Part shown: positions 7,632 to 15,088 of the stretch, piece after piece
Layout: every line of letters starts with the position of its first letter
How positions within the stretch are numbered: the first letter of the stretch is position 1
Source: JAODBQ01 sp047602055
GTDB lineage: Bacteria; Actinomycetota; Acidimicrobiia; Acidimicrobiales; Ilumatobacteraceae
Direction of reading: 5' to 3'
Length of the DNA stretch: 64,000 bases
Assembly: GCA_047602055.1 (NCBI GenBank)
Contig: JASGIG010000001.1
Location: forward strand, 1,426,001-1,490,000
The notes under the pieces: generated by a model
Seen by the model: the letters and a program-made list of their open reading frames with translations, nothing else
Databases searched by the model: none
What the model was told of the DNA's origin: nothing
Position numbers and translations under genes: made by a program

Positions 7632-8780
7632 TCAGGACAGGATCTTCAAGCTCGGGCTGAAGACCTTCTTGGGGCGCAGCTCGGTGGCGATGCGCCGGGC
7701 GATGTCGTGGAACGCCCGGGCCGCCTCGCTGTCCGGGTTCACCGCGGTGATCGGCCGGCCGTCGTCGCCGCCCTCGCGCAGCGCCGGCACGAGCGGGAGC
7801 TGGCCGAGCAGCGGTACCTCCAGCTCGTCGGCCAGCTGCTGGCCGCCACCGGCGCCGAACAGCTCGTAGCGCTTGCCGTCGTCGGCGGTGAACCAGCTCA
7901 TGTTCTCGATGATCCCCTTCACCGGCAGGTGGACCTTCTCGGCCATCGCCGCGCTCAGCCGGGCGACCTGCTGGGCGGCCGGCTGCGGCGTCGTCACCAC
8001 GTACACCTCACCGCGCGGCAGGTACTGGCTGAGGCTGAGGGCGATGTCGCCGGTGCCCGGGGGCATGTCGATCAGCAGGAAGTCGGGTTCGTCCCAGAAC
8101 ACGTCGGTGAGGAACTGCTCCAGCGCCTTGTGCAGCATCGGGCCGCGCCAGATGATCGCCTGCCCGGGCGGCACGAAGTAGCCGATGGAGATGCAGCGAA
8201 CGCCCCACGCCTCCGGTGGCAGGAGCATCTCGTCGATCACGGTGGGCTCGCGGTCGCCGGTGCCGAGCATGCGCGGCACCGAGTAGCCGTAGATGTCGGC
8301 GTCGACGACGCCCACCGAGTGGCCCTGCGCGGCGAGAGCGACGGCCAGGTTGACGGTGACGCTGCTCTTGCCGACGCCGCCCTTGCCCGACGAGATCAGC
8401 AGCGGGCGGGTCTTCGCGCCCGGCTCGCTGAACGGCACCGTGCGGCCCTGGGCGTGCCCCTGCGCGTGGCCGTGCCCGGCCGTCGCCCCGGCGTCGCCGT
8501 GCAACTTGCGGCGCAGGTCCTCGCGCTCCTGGTCGGTCATCACGGTGAACTCCAGCGACACGTCGCGCACCTCGTCGAGCGGCTTCACGGCCGCGGTCAC
8601 CCGGTTCTGGATCTCGTTGCGCAGCGGGCAGCCGGCGACCGTCAGGGCGATGAGGATGCCGACGTCGCCCGTGCGGGAGATGTCGACGTTGCGGACCATC
8701 CCGAGGTCGACGATCGAGCGATGCAGCTCGGGATCCTGCACCGGACGCAGCGCGTCGATGACCTGGTTGACGGTCGGCAT
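7632..8780 (-). CDS. mrp: Mrp/ApbC family P-loop ATPase (Fe-S cluster carrier)
   Basis: A 382-residue protein. Residues 1-95 form a MIP18/DUF59 domain (LRPVQDPELHRSIVDLGMV and TVAGCPLRNEI). A His/Gly-rich linker (HGHAQGHAQG) follows, then the Mrp NTPase with deviant Walker A SGKGGVGKSS at 131-140 and Walker B DFLLIDMPPGTGD. Mrp proteins carry Fe-S clusters to apoproteins. The CxxC seen after ENMS in Mrp/Nbp35 of many organisms is absent here (ENMSWFTADDGKRY). The ATG at 8778-8780 is used. It is divergent from a SufR-like regulator, which supports an Fe-S role. Confidence 0.9.
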   Translation of the reverse strand: MPTVNQVIDALRPVQDPELHRSIVDLGMVRNVDISRTGDVGILIALTVAGCPLRNEIQNRVTAAVKPLDEVRDVSLEFTVMTDQEREDLRRKLHGDAGATAGHGHAQGHAQGRTVPFSEPGAKTRPLLISSGKGGVGKSSVTVNLAVALAAQGHSVGVVDADIYGYSVPRMLGTGDREPTVIDEMLLPPEAWGVRCISIGYFVPPGQAIIWRGPMLHKALEQFLTDVFWDEPDFLLIDMPPGTGDIALSLSQYLPRGEVYVVTTPQPAAQQVARLSAAMAEKVHLPVKGIIENMSWFTADDGKRYELFGAGGGQQLADELEVPLLGQLPLVPALREGGDDGRPITAVNPDSEAARAFHDIARRIATELRPKKVFSPSLKILS

Positions 8781-8819
8781 GGAGGCAGATCCCTTCGAGC
8801 GAATTAGCACTACGCCGAT

Positions 8820-8834
8820 AGGTAGAATACCTCC
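8820..8834 (+). promoter_or_regulatory. Palindromic operator over the -10 of the SufR-like gene
   Basis: AGGTA-GAA-TACCT (8820-8832) is a perfect inverted repeat. It contains TAGAAT (8823-8828), a good -10 hexamer, only 6 nt before the GTG at 8835, which has no Shine-Dalgarno sequence. This suggests a leaderless transcript and autoregulation in the 54-bp divergent region shared with mrp. The binding protein is inferred. Confidence 0.55.
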
Positions 8835-9584
8835 GTGGCTGCCAAGCGCTCCGGTGCGCTGCCCCACGGCTCGTTCACGGCGACGGTGTCGGCGATCACC
8901 GATGCCTTCGGCGACCCCACCCGCCGGTCGATCTACCTCTTCGCCCGCGAGGGCGACGGCGAGCACGCCGGCGTCACCGCCGCGCAGGTCGCCGAGCGCT
9001 TCGGCCTGCACCCGAACGTCGCCCGCCACCACCTCGACAAGCTCGCCGCCGGCGGGTACCTCGAGGTTGCCGTGGAGCGCACCGAGGGCGCCGGCGCCGG
9101 GCGCCCGTCGAAGCGCTACCGGGCTGCTGCCGGCACCGACGTGGACGTGCCGGTGCGCAGCGAGGATCTCGTCCTCGCCCTGCTCGGCCGGACGCTGGCG
9201 CTGCTGCCGCACGACCAGGCTCAGGCCGTCGCCGAGCAGGTCGGCCAGGAGTACGGCCGGGCGATGGCCGCCTCGCTCACCGGCATCGCCGACACCGGCG
9301 CGGCGCTCGCCGCCGGCCAGCGCTCGCTGCGCTCGGCGATGCAGGCCGTCGCCGACGCGCTCACCGCCCACGGCTTCGCCGCCCACACCGATCAGCGCAA
9401 CGACCAGTTGCGGATCATCTCCAACCACTGCCCGTTCGGCGACGTCGCCATCGAGCACCCCGTCGTCTGCGCCGTCGACCGCGGCATGGTCAAGGGCATG
9501 CTCGGCGCCCTCTACGGCGACGCCGACGTCGCCACCGAAGCCTCCCTGCCCCAGGGCGACACGTTCTGCGCGACCGTTGTTTGA
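8835..9584 (+). CDS. SufR-like winged-helix Fe-S cluster regulator
   Basis: A 249-residue protein. An ArsR/SufR-type winged helix covers about residues 20-100 (TAAQVAERFGLHPNVARHHL is the recognition region). The C-terminal sensor domain contains Cys199, Cys212 and Cys245; the first two have the C-x12-C spacing of SufR, with the third 33 residues later, in NHCPFGDVAIEHPVVCAVDR. SufR-type proteins bind a cluster and repress Fe-S assembly genes. Divergence from mrp fits this role. The stop TGA abuts repeat A2. A leaderless start at GTG 8835 is likely. Confidence 0.8.
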   Translation: MAAKRSGALPHGSFTATVSAITDAFGDPTRRSIYLFAREGDGEHAGVTAAQVAERFGLHPNVARHHLDKLAAGGYLEVAVERTEGAGAGRPSKRYRAAAGTDVDVPVRSEDLVLALLGRTLALLPHDQAQAVAEQVGQEYGRAMAASLTGIADTGAALAAGQRSLRSAMQAVADALTAHGFAAHTDQRNDQLRIISNHCPFGDVAIEHPVVCAVDRGMVKGMLGALYGDADVATEASLPQGDTFCATVV

Positions 9585-9661
9585 TCGAGCTCCCGGTCGG
9601 GGCCAAGCCCCTCCCTGTGCCTGCCGTGCTCGCCGTCGCCGCTGCGCTTTGGCGCTCGCCG
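9585..9661 (+). repeat. Family A post-stop repeat, copy A2
   Basis: Starts immediately after the TGA (9582-9584) of the SufR-like gene and reads in that gene's sense. Hairpin 1 here is GGGGC-caa-GCCCC, where other copies have GCGGC and GCCGC, so both sides of the stem changed together. Hairpin 2 is GCGC-TTTG-GCGC. Confidence 0.9.
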
Positions 9662-9697
9662 CGTCGTGAGCGGGTGCTCGGCTGCGACACTGACGCC

Positions 9698-10354
9698 GTG
9701 GCAGTCGCGCTGTTCGATCTCGACGGGACGCTGACGGATCCCAAGGAGGGGATCACCAAGTCGGTGCAGTACGGGTTCGCCCGCATCGGGATCACCGTGG
9801 ACGATCTCGATGCGCTCGTCGCCTACATCGGCCCGCCGCTGCAGGACTCGTTCGTGACGCTCGCCGGCCTGAGCGCCGCCGACGCGGCCGAGGCGCTGAT
9901 CGGCTACCGCGAGTACTTCGCCGATCGCGGGATGTTCGAGAACGTGCCCTACGACGGCATCGCCGAGCTGCTCGACGGACTGCGGGCGGACGGCTGGCGA
10001 CTGGCCGTCGTGACATCGAAGCCGACCGTGTTCGCCGAGGCGATCCTCGTGCACTTCGGCCTGCGCGACGCGTTTGAGGTCGTCGCCGGCGCCGAGCTCG
10101 ATGGCTCGCGCCGCCACAAGCACGACGTCATCGCCCACGCCCTTGCGGGGCTCGGCTGCCGGCCGGACGAGTGCGTGATGATCGGCGACCGCGAGCACGA
10201 CGTGCTCGGCGCTCGCCGCGCCGGCGTCCCGTCGTCGATCGGCGTGCTGTGGGGCTACGGCTCCCGCGACGAGTTGGAGGCAGCGGGCGCCGGCGAGATC
10301 GTCGAGAACATCGACGAGCTGGCGCTCAGCCTGCGTCGCTCGCGATCGGTGTGA
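9698..10354 (+). CDS. HAD-family phosphatase (phosphoglycolate phosphatase-like)
   Basis: A 218-residue HAD hydrolase. Motif I is FDLDGTLTDP (nucleophile Asp8, acid Asp10), motif II is VVTSKP, and motif III/IV is CVMIGDREHD. The cap between residues 15 and 85 and the closing GVLWGYGSRDEL match the Gph/PGP-type subfamily; these enzymes hydrolyse phosphoglycolate or other small phosphates. GTG 9698 is chosen because GACACT lies 6 nt before it as a -10 (leaderless pattern) and the sequence upstream is repeat A2. Confidence 0.85.
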   Translation: MAVALFDLDGTLTDPKEGITKSVQYGFARIGITVDDLDALVAYIGPPLQDSFVTLAGLSAADAAEALIGYREYFADRGMFENVPYDGIAELLDGLRADGWRLAVVTSKPTVFAEAILVHFGLRDAFEVVAGAELDGSRRHKHDVIAHALAGLGCRPDECVMIGDREHDVLGARRAGVPSSIGVLWGYGSRDELEAAGAGEIVENIDELALSLRRSRSV

Positions 10355-10363
10355 GAACCGTCC

Positions 10364-11158
10364 TCAGTTCTTGTCCTGTGGCTCCTCGACGGCAGGCCGT
10401 GAGGCGGTGAGTGTGCCGACGTACGCCACGCCGGCGCGGGCATTCGATGGCGGGTCGACTTCGACGAACTGCTCGTCACCCTGATTACGTCCGTCGACGT
10501 GGTGGACACCGGTCACCAGCTCGTCGTTGATCGGCAGGGTGCACCAAGCGTGTCCTCCGGCGTGTCGCCCGACGAGCGAAACGAGGCGCACCTCGTCGGC
10601 GAGGATGGCGGCTGCCGGGACGAACCGCGCCGGAGCATCCGCCCGTCGCGTCAGTTCGGCATGAACGTTGCCCGACAGGGCGAGGGTCGGGCCCCCGCCG
10701 CCGGATCCTCAACAAGCGCTGAGCAAGCAGTTGCTCCCGTTCGATCTCGTAGTTGCTCGGACGTCCGCCGGCGTGCGGAGCGTCGAAGACGTCCACGTCG
10801 ATGTGGGCGCCGTCGCGGATCAGTGCGCGCAGTCCGTCGACGAGCCTCACCATCGCCCGTGACGCCCGACCGTCCTGCCGGCGCCATGAGGGCGCGGCCA
10901 GCAGCCGTCCTCGATCGGCGTCGCCTCCTCGGGAACGGACGAACGTGGCGATGGGCTCCCGTGCGTCGTCAGCGAGCTCGAGCGCGACGGTGGCCGACCC
11001 TGACGTGCGGCAGCCGTAGCGAGCACCAGGGTGAGTCTCGGGAACTCGTTGGTCCCGTGGCGCTCGCCGACGACGACCAGGCCGCTCTCGACGACCAGCG
11101 CCGCCGCGTCCGGGGGCGGCAGCCGCGCCGGCTGCTGGTGGCGCGGACCGGGGATCAC
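10364..11158 (-). pseudogene. Frameshifted ChaN/Tiki-like or erythromycin-esterase-like gene
   Basis: Three minus-strand frames together give one protein-like sequence. GTG 11158 leads to SGLVVVGERHGTNEFPRLTL. The next frame gives VALELADDAREPIATFV and DGRASRAMVRLVDGLRALI. The original frame then resumes with SLVGRHAGGHAWCTLPIND and ends at 10364. The GERHG motif resembles the GExHG motif of ChaN/Tiki-like and related esterase folds; the family call is tentative. Two compensating frameshifts break the gene. Its GTG shares GTGA with the VapC stop, so it was once translated from the VapBC operon. Confidence 0.5.
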
Positions 11159-11511
11159 TCGCGCAGCGCCGCGGCGAGGCGGGCGTCGAAGGTGACGACG
11201 TCGCAGCCGCGGGCACGGGCGACGGCGATCACGCAGCAGTCGGGCAGCTTGCAGCCGGACTCGACGCGCAGTGCGGCGAGGGCGTGGGGGTCGATCACGT
11301 CGTCGTCGAGCTCGACGCCGATGGCCACGAGGTCACGCCAGACCGCGTCGACGGTCCCTCGGCGTGTCGGCCCGACGAGCACTTCGGCCGCGGTGATCCG
11401 ATGGACGATCAGCGGTGGCGTCGCCGCGGCGAGAGCATCGACCGCCGAGGTGTGGTGCGCGTCGTCGGGATCGAGGAAGGCGATGAGCGCGCTGGCGTCG
11501 ACGACGATCAC
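11155..11511 (-). CDS. vapC: VapC-type PIN domain toxin
   Basis: A 118-residue PIN-domain ribonuclease. The acidic catalytic set is visible as Asp in VVDASALIAFLD, Glu in TAAEVLVG, Asp in KLPDCCVIAVA and Asp in TFDARL. Start GTG 11511 overlaps the antitoxin stop as GTGA and puts the catalytic Asp at residue 5, as is usual; a longer start at 11520 is possible. VapC toxins cut tRNA or rRNA when not held by VapB. Confidence 0.88.
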   Translation of the reverse strand: MIVVDASALIAFLDPDDAHHTSAVDALAAATPPLIVHRITAAEVLVGPTRRGTVDAVWRDLVAIGVELDDDVIDPHALAALRVESGCKLPDCCVIAVARARGCDVVTFDARLAAALRE

Positions 11512-11756
11512 GTCGGCCACTCGTCGCGCAGCGCGTCGAGGTAGCCGGGCTCGAACGTTCCCGGGTGGCGGCCGGCGTGGCGGCGGACCAGCCGGCCCCG
11601 CTCCGCGGCCGCGTCGCGAGCGGTCTGCGCCCCGAGGAGCACGAGCCGCCGCAGTACGTCGGCCCGGGACTCGCCCGGCCGAGGTTGCACGGCGTCGATC
11701 GCCGCGGCGATGTCGTCGGTCTCGGTGACGATGTGGCGCGGTCGGGTCGTCGGCAC
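11508..11756 (-). CDS. vapB: VapB-like antitoxin
   Basis: An 82-residue protein beginning MPTTRPRHIVTETDDIAAAI. A basic N-terminal strand-helix-helix DNA-binding part is followed by an acidic, Arg-rich tail expected to wrap the toxin. It lies directly upstream of vapC with a 4-nt overlap. GTG 11756 is preceded by TACACT at 7 nt and no Shine-Dalgarno, a leaderless arrangement, within an inverted repeat that probably serves as its own operator. Confidence 0.75.
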   Translation of the reverse strand: MPTTRPRHIVTETDDIAAAIDAVQPRPGESRADVLRRLVLLGAQTARDAAAERGRLVRRHAGRHPGTFEPGYLDALRDEWPT

Positions 11757-11765
11757 GACAATGAG

Positions 11766-11792
11766 TGTAACACCTGGACATCAGGTGCTACA
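11766..11792 (-). promoter_or_regulatory. VapBC operator and promoter
   Basis: TGTAACACCT and AGGTGCTACA (11766-11775 and 11783-11792) form 10-bp inverted arms with one mismatch and a 7-nt spacer. On the minus strand one arm contains the -10 TACACT, 7 nt before the vapB GTG. Position and symmetry fit autorepression by VapBC. Confidence 0.65.
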
Positions 11793-11796
11793 CCGT

Positions 11797-12438
11797 CTAC
11801 GACCGCAGGGCGGAGTACTCGGCGCAGCGGGCGATCACGTCGTCGGCGGCCTTGGCGAGCGAGCCGCTGTCGAACGGGGGCTGCGGGTCGTACTCGATCA
11901 TCAGCTGCATCGCCTTCGCCGCGGTCTCGTCGACGAGCAGCGCGGACAGGCGCAGGGCCATGTCGATGCCGCTGGACACGCCGGCGGCGGTGACGATCCG
12001 CCGGTCGAGGTGCTCGACCACCCGCTCGGCGGTGGGGATCGCGCCCGTCGCGGCGAGGGCGTCGTAGCAGCTCCAGTGCGTGGTCGCGGTCAGCCCGTCG
12101 AGCAGGCCGGCGCCGCCGAGCACGAGCGAGCCGGTGCACACCGACGTCGTCCACGTCGACGTCTCGTGGGCCGTGCGCACCCAGTCGAGCACGGCCTCGT
12201 CGTGCGTCAGCGCCCGCGTGCCGATGCCGCCGGGGAACACGACGACGTCGGGATGCGGCACCTCGTCGAACGTCGCGTCGGCGGTGATGCCGAGCATCCC
12301 GTTCTCGGTCCGGACCTCGCCGCGCTGCGCGCCGACGAAGACCACCTCGAAGCCGGGCAGGCGCTGCAGCACCTCGTACGGCCCGATCCCGTCGAGGGCG
12401 GTGAGCCGCGGGAACACGGCGATGGCGATCTGCTTCAT
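11797..12438 (-). CDS. DJ-1/PfpI family protein (isonitrile hydratase-like)
   Basis: A 213-residue DJ-1/PfpI-fold protein. The nucleophile elbow is SVCTGSLVLGGAGLLDG, the acidic partner region is DGIGPYEVLQ, and TTHW is present as in the isonitrile hydratase (InhA) and GlxA-like branch. The reaction is not predictable from sequence. The ATG at 12438 shares ATGA with the stop of the GlxA-type regulator upstream, so both are made from one minus-strand transcript, and the regulator may respond to the same ligand. Confidence 0.8.
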   Translation of the reverse strand: MKQIAIAVFPRLTALDGIGPYEVLQRLPGFEVVFVGAQRGEVRTENGMLGITADATFDEVPHPDVVVFPGGIGTRALTHDEAVLDWVRTAHETSTWTTSVCTGSLVLGGAGLLDGLTATTHWSCYDALAATGAIPTAERVVEHLDRRIVTAAGVSSGIDMALRLSALLVDETAAKAMQLMIEYDPQPPFDSGSLAKAADDVIARCAEYSALRS

Positions 12439-13523
12439 GCTGACTCCTTGCTGGTCGGGACTGGCCTCCGCTGCCCTTCGGCTGCTCCCTCCGTGCGGCT
12501 GGCTCCCTGGCGGTCGCGCAGCCGCGCGTGGCGGGTCGTCGCCTCGTACGGATCCACGCGTTGGGGTGGGCGCTTGAACCTCTGGCGGTAGCTGTCGGGG
12601 GCGACGCCGAGGCGGCGGTGGAACGCCCTCCGCAACGTCTCGGCGGTGCCGAAGCCGCACGACGTGGCGATCGCGTCGAGCGTCGCGTCGGTCGACTCCA
12701 GCGCCTCTCGGGCGGCCTCGACGCGCACCCGCTCGACGTACTTGGCCGGCGGCTCGCCGACCTCCTTGGCGAACACGCGGGTGAAGTGACGGGCGCTCAT
12801 CGCCGCCGCATCGGCGAGCACCGGCACGCGGTGGTCGCCGGCCGGATCCGCCTCGATCGCCTCCTGCGCGGCGCGCACCGCACGGCGGTCGGCGCGGCGG
12901 GTCCACACGGACGTCGCGTACTGGCTCTGGCCGCCGGGGCGGTGGCGGAACATCACCAGCCAGCGGGCGACGAGCTGGGCGACCTCGGCGCCGTGGTCGT
13001 CCTCGACGAGGGCGAGCGCGAGGTCGATCCCGGCGGTGACGCCGGCCGACGTCCACACGTCGCCGTCGCGCCGGTAGATCGGGTCCGGGTCGACGGTCAG
13101 CGCCGGGAACTCCTCGGCCAGCCGCTGGGCACGTGCCCAGTGCGTCGTGACCGTCCGCCCGTCGAGCAGGCCGGTCTCGGCCCCGAGGAACGTGCCGCTG
13201 CACACCGTCGCCAGCCGGCGCACGGACGGTGCGGCGACGCGCAGCCACGCCATGAGCACCGGATCTCGGCGGGCCTCGTGGACGCCGTCGCCGCCGGGCA
13301 GGATCAGCGTGTCGATCGTCGACGGGTGCGGCAGCGGGTCGGCCACCAGGCGCAGCCCGCTCTCGCCGCGCACCTCCGGGCCGTGCGCGGCGGCGACCGT
13401 CACCCGATAGCCCTGCCGTCCGCGGCGACCAGCCGACGCATCGGCGCCGGCGAACACCTCGTGCGGACCGACGACGTCGAGTGGCTGGACGCCCTCGTAG
13501 GCGACGATGACGACGTGGCGCAC
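12435..13523 (-). CDS. GlxA-type AraC family regulator with DJ-1/PfpI domain
   Basis: A 362-residue fusion. An N-terminal DJ-1/PfpI domain (about 1-190, TVCSGTFLGAETGLLDG, TTHW) is followed by a C-terminal AraC helix-turn-helix pair (about 225-325, MSARHFTRVFAKEVGEPPAK and IATSCGFGTAETLRRAFHRR). The normal AraC end is near SYRQRFKRP. The last 30 or so residues are extra and coded by a copy of repeat family C, which appears to have extended the gene. GTG 13523 is used. It overlaps the downstream PfpI gene by 4 nt. Confidence 0.85.
   Translation of the reverse strand: MRHVVIVAYEGVQPLDVVGPHEVFAGADASAGRRGRQGYRVTVAAAHGPEVRGESGLRLVADPLPHPSTIDTLILPGGDGVHEARRDPVLMAWLRVAAPSVRRLATVCSGTFLGAETGLLDGRTVTTHWARAQRLAEEFPALTVDPDPIYRRDGDVWTSAGVTAGIDLALALVEDDHGAEVAQLVARWLVMFRHRPGGQSQYATSVWTRRADRRAVRAAQEAIEADPAGDHRVPVLADAAAMSARHFTRVFAKEVGEPPAKYVERVRVEAAREALESTDATLDAIATSCGFGTAETLRRAFHRRLGVAPDSYRQRFKRPPQRVDPYEATTRHARLRDRQGASRTEGAAEGQRRPVPTSKESA
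12452..12519 (-). repeat. Family C repeat, copy C1, inside a coding tail
   Basis: On the minus strand it reads GCGCGACCGCCAGGGAGCC, then an AGGGAGCAGC-type middle, and ends CCAGTCCCGACC. It aligns over its whole length with C2 (13637-13712). It lies inside the 3' end of the GlxA-type gene just before the ATG of the PfpI gene. Confidence 0.7.
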
Positions 13524-13636
13524 CCGGCCATCGTGACGCCCGCGACCGGTGGCGTCAACGATATGATCCCCACAGTTTCAGACAGGCTCGACGGCGACAG
13601 CGCCCCCGTTCGGGTTCGTGAGCCGCCGGCGGCGGC

Positions 13637-13712
13637 GCGCGACCGTCAGGAAGCCCGCCGCAGGAGGGGAGCGGCGAAGGCGAGCGCAGCGAGCGGACGC
13701 CAGTCCCCGACC
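13637..13712 (+). repeat. Family C repeat, copy C2
   Basis: Reads GCGCGACCGTCAGGAAGCC, then GCGAGCGCAGCGAGCGGA, and ends CCAGTCCCCGACC. It lies between the divergent GlxA-type and DUF3107 genes, just before TACGAT (13713-13718), a possible -10 for DUF3107. Confidence 0.7.
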
Positions 13713-13746
13713 TACGATGAGCTTCCTCCCGATCGAAAGGACCCCT

Positions 13747-13980
13747 GTGGACGTACGCATCGGCGTCACCCAAGCCCCCCGCGAGATCAACGTCGAGGTT
13801 GCCGACGACACCGACCGGGCCGGGCTGCGCAAGCAGGTCGAGGCCGCGCTGACCGGCGCCGTCGACGTGCTGTGGCTCACCGACCGGCGCGGCAAGGAGA
13901 TCGGCATCGCCGCGGCGAAGATCGCCTACGTCGAGGTCGGCACCGGCGACGGCGAGCGGCGCATCGGCTTCGGCGGCTAA
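13747..13980 (+). CDS. DUF3107 family protein
   Basis: A 77-residue protein, VDVRIGVTQAPREINVEVAD at the start and RIGFGG at the end, matching the DUF3107 family found across actinobacteria. A conserved ADDTDRAGLRKQVEAAL helix and the SLWLTD-like VLWLTDRRGKEIGI strand are visible. The function is unknown. GTG 13747 is preceded by GAAAGGA at good spacing, so this start is preferred over the in-frame ATG at 13717, which lies in leader sequence beside repeat C2. Confidence 0.8.
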   Translation: MDVRIGVTQAPREINVEVADDTDRAGLRKQVEAALTGAVDVLWLTDRRGKEIGIAAAKIAYVEVGTGDGERRIGFGG

Positions 13981-14017
13981 GGGAGGCCACGTCCGCGACG
14001 TCCGCTGACGGCACATC

Positions 14018-14884
14018 ATGAAGGGCATCATCCTCGCCGGCGGGACCGGCAGCCGCCTGTGGCCGATCACCCGTGGGGTCAGCAAGCAGCTCCTGCCTGT
14101 CTACGACAAGCCCATGATCTACTACCCGCTGTCGACGCTGATGCTCGCCGGCATCCGGGACGTCCTGGTGATCACCACGCCGCACGAGCAGGCGCCGTTC
14201 GTCAACCTGCTCGGCGACGGCAGCCAGTGGGGCGTGAACATCGAGTACGCCGTGCAACCGCAGCCGAACGGCCTGGCCCAGGCGTTCGTCATCGGTGCCG
14301 ACTTCGTGCGCGGCGGCCCGTCGGCGCTCGTGCTCGGCGACAACATCTTCTTCGGCCACGGTCTCGTCGAGCAGCTGCACTCGGCGCGTGCGAACACGGT
14401 CGGGGCGACGGTGTTCGGCTACCGCGTCGCCGACCCCGAGCGCTACGGCGTCGCCGAGATCGACGGGCACGGCACGGTGCTGAGCATCGAGGAGAAGCCG
14501 GCGAAGCCGAAGAGCAACTACGCGGTGACGGGGCTGTACTTCTACGACGAGCAGGTCGTCGACATCGCTGCGGCACTCGAACCGTCGGCTCGTGGCGAGT
14601 ACGAGATCACCGACGTCAACGCCGAGTACCTGCGCCGCGGCCAGTTGCGCATGGAGGTCCTCGGTCGCGGCTACGCCTGGCTCGATACGGGCACGTACGA
14701 CTCGCTGCTCGAAGCCGGCAGCTTCGTGCACACGCTGCAGAGCCGCCAGGGCCTGCAGGTCGCCTCGCCCGACGAGATCGCCTTCCGCAGCGGCTGGATC
14801 GACGCCGACGCGCTGCGGGCCATCGGCGGGTCGATGAGCAAGAACCCGTATGGCCAGTCCCTGCTGGCGCTGGCCGACGAGTGA
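14018..14884 (+). CDS. rmlA: Glucose-1-phosphate thymidylyltransferase RmlA
   Basis: A 288-residue nucleotidyltransferase with the full RmlA short-form set: ILAGGTGSRLWPITRGVSKQ at the nucleotide-binding N-terminus, YDKPMIYYPLSTLMLAGI, the QPNGLAQAF substrate loop and LVLGDNIFFGHG. It makes dTDP-glucose from dTTP and glucose-1-phosphate, the first step to dTDP-rhamnose. No rmlBCD genes follow; the downstream neighbour is the ArsA-like pair. The length is that of the standard enzyme. Confidence 0.94.
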   Translation: MKGIILAGGTGSRLWPITRGVSKQLLPVYDKPMIYYPLSTLMLAGIRDVLVITTPHEQAPFVNLLGDGSQWGVNIEYAVQPQPNGLAQAFVIGADFVRGGPSALVLGDNIFFGHGLVEQLHSARANTVGATVFGYRVADPERYGVAEIDGHGTVLSIEEKPAKPKSNYAVTGLYFYDEQVVDIAAALEPSARGEYEITDVNAEYLRRGQLRMEVLGRGYAWLDTGTYDSLLEAGSFVHTLQSRQGLQVASPDEIAFRSGWIDADALRAIGGSMSKNPYGQSLLALADE

Positions 14885-14908
14885 CCGTGCTCGATTGGCG
14901 TCACTGAC

Positions 14909-15088
14909 GTGACCGCGCTGCTCGACCGTCAGCTCCTGTTCGTCACCGTGATGTTTGGGGGCTGCGCCCCCGCTCGCTTTGCTCGCGCCCCATCGTCGTC
15001 CGGCTCCCTGGCGGTCGCTCGGTCGACCGGTGACGAACGGACGCGGGTGTGACCGCGCTGCTCGACCGTCAGCTCCTGTTCGTCACCG
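14909..15088 (+). repeat. 40-bp direct duplication of the ATPase gene start around a 100-bp insert
   Basis: The 40 bases at 14909-14948 (GTGACCGCGCTGCTCGACCG then TCAGCTCCTGTTCGTCACCG) are identical to 15049-15088, the first 40 bases of the downstream ATPase gene. The 100 bp between hold repeat C3. The upstream copy opens a 47-codon frame (14909-15052) whose TGA overlaps the true GTG start as GTGA. It looks like an insertion or a tandem duplication event at this start codon. Confidence 0.9.
14953..15022 (-). repeat. Family C repeat, copy C3
   Basis: On the minus strand the core is GCGACCGCCAGGGAGCCGGA, followed by CGACGATGGGGCGCGAGC and GGGGGCGCAGCCCCC. It matches C4 (23641-23706) best. It lies wholly within the 100-bp insert of the duplicated ATPase start. 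Confidence 0.7.
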
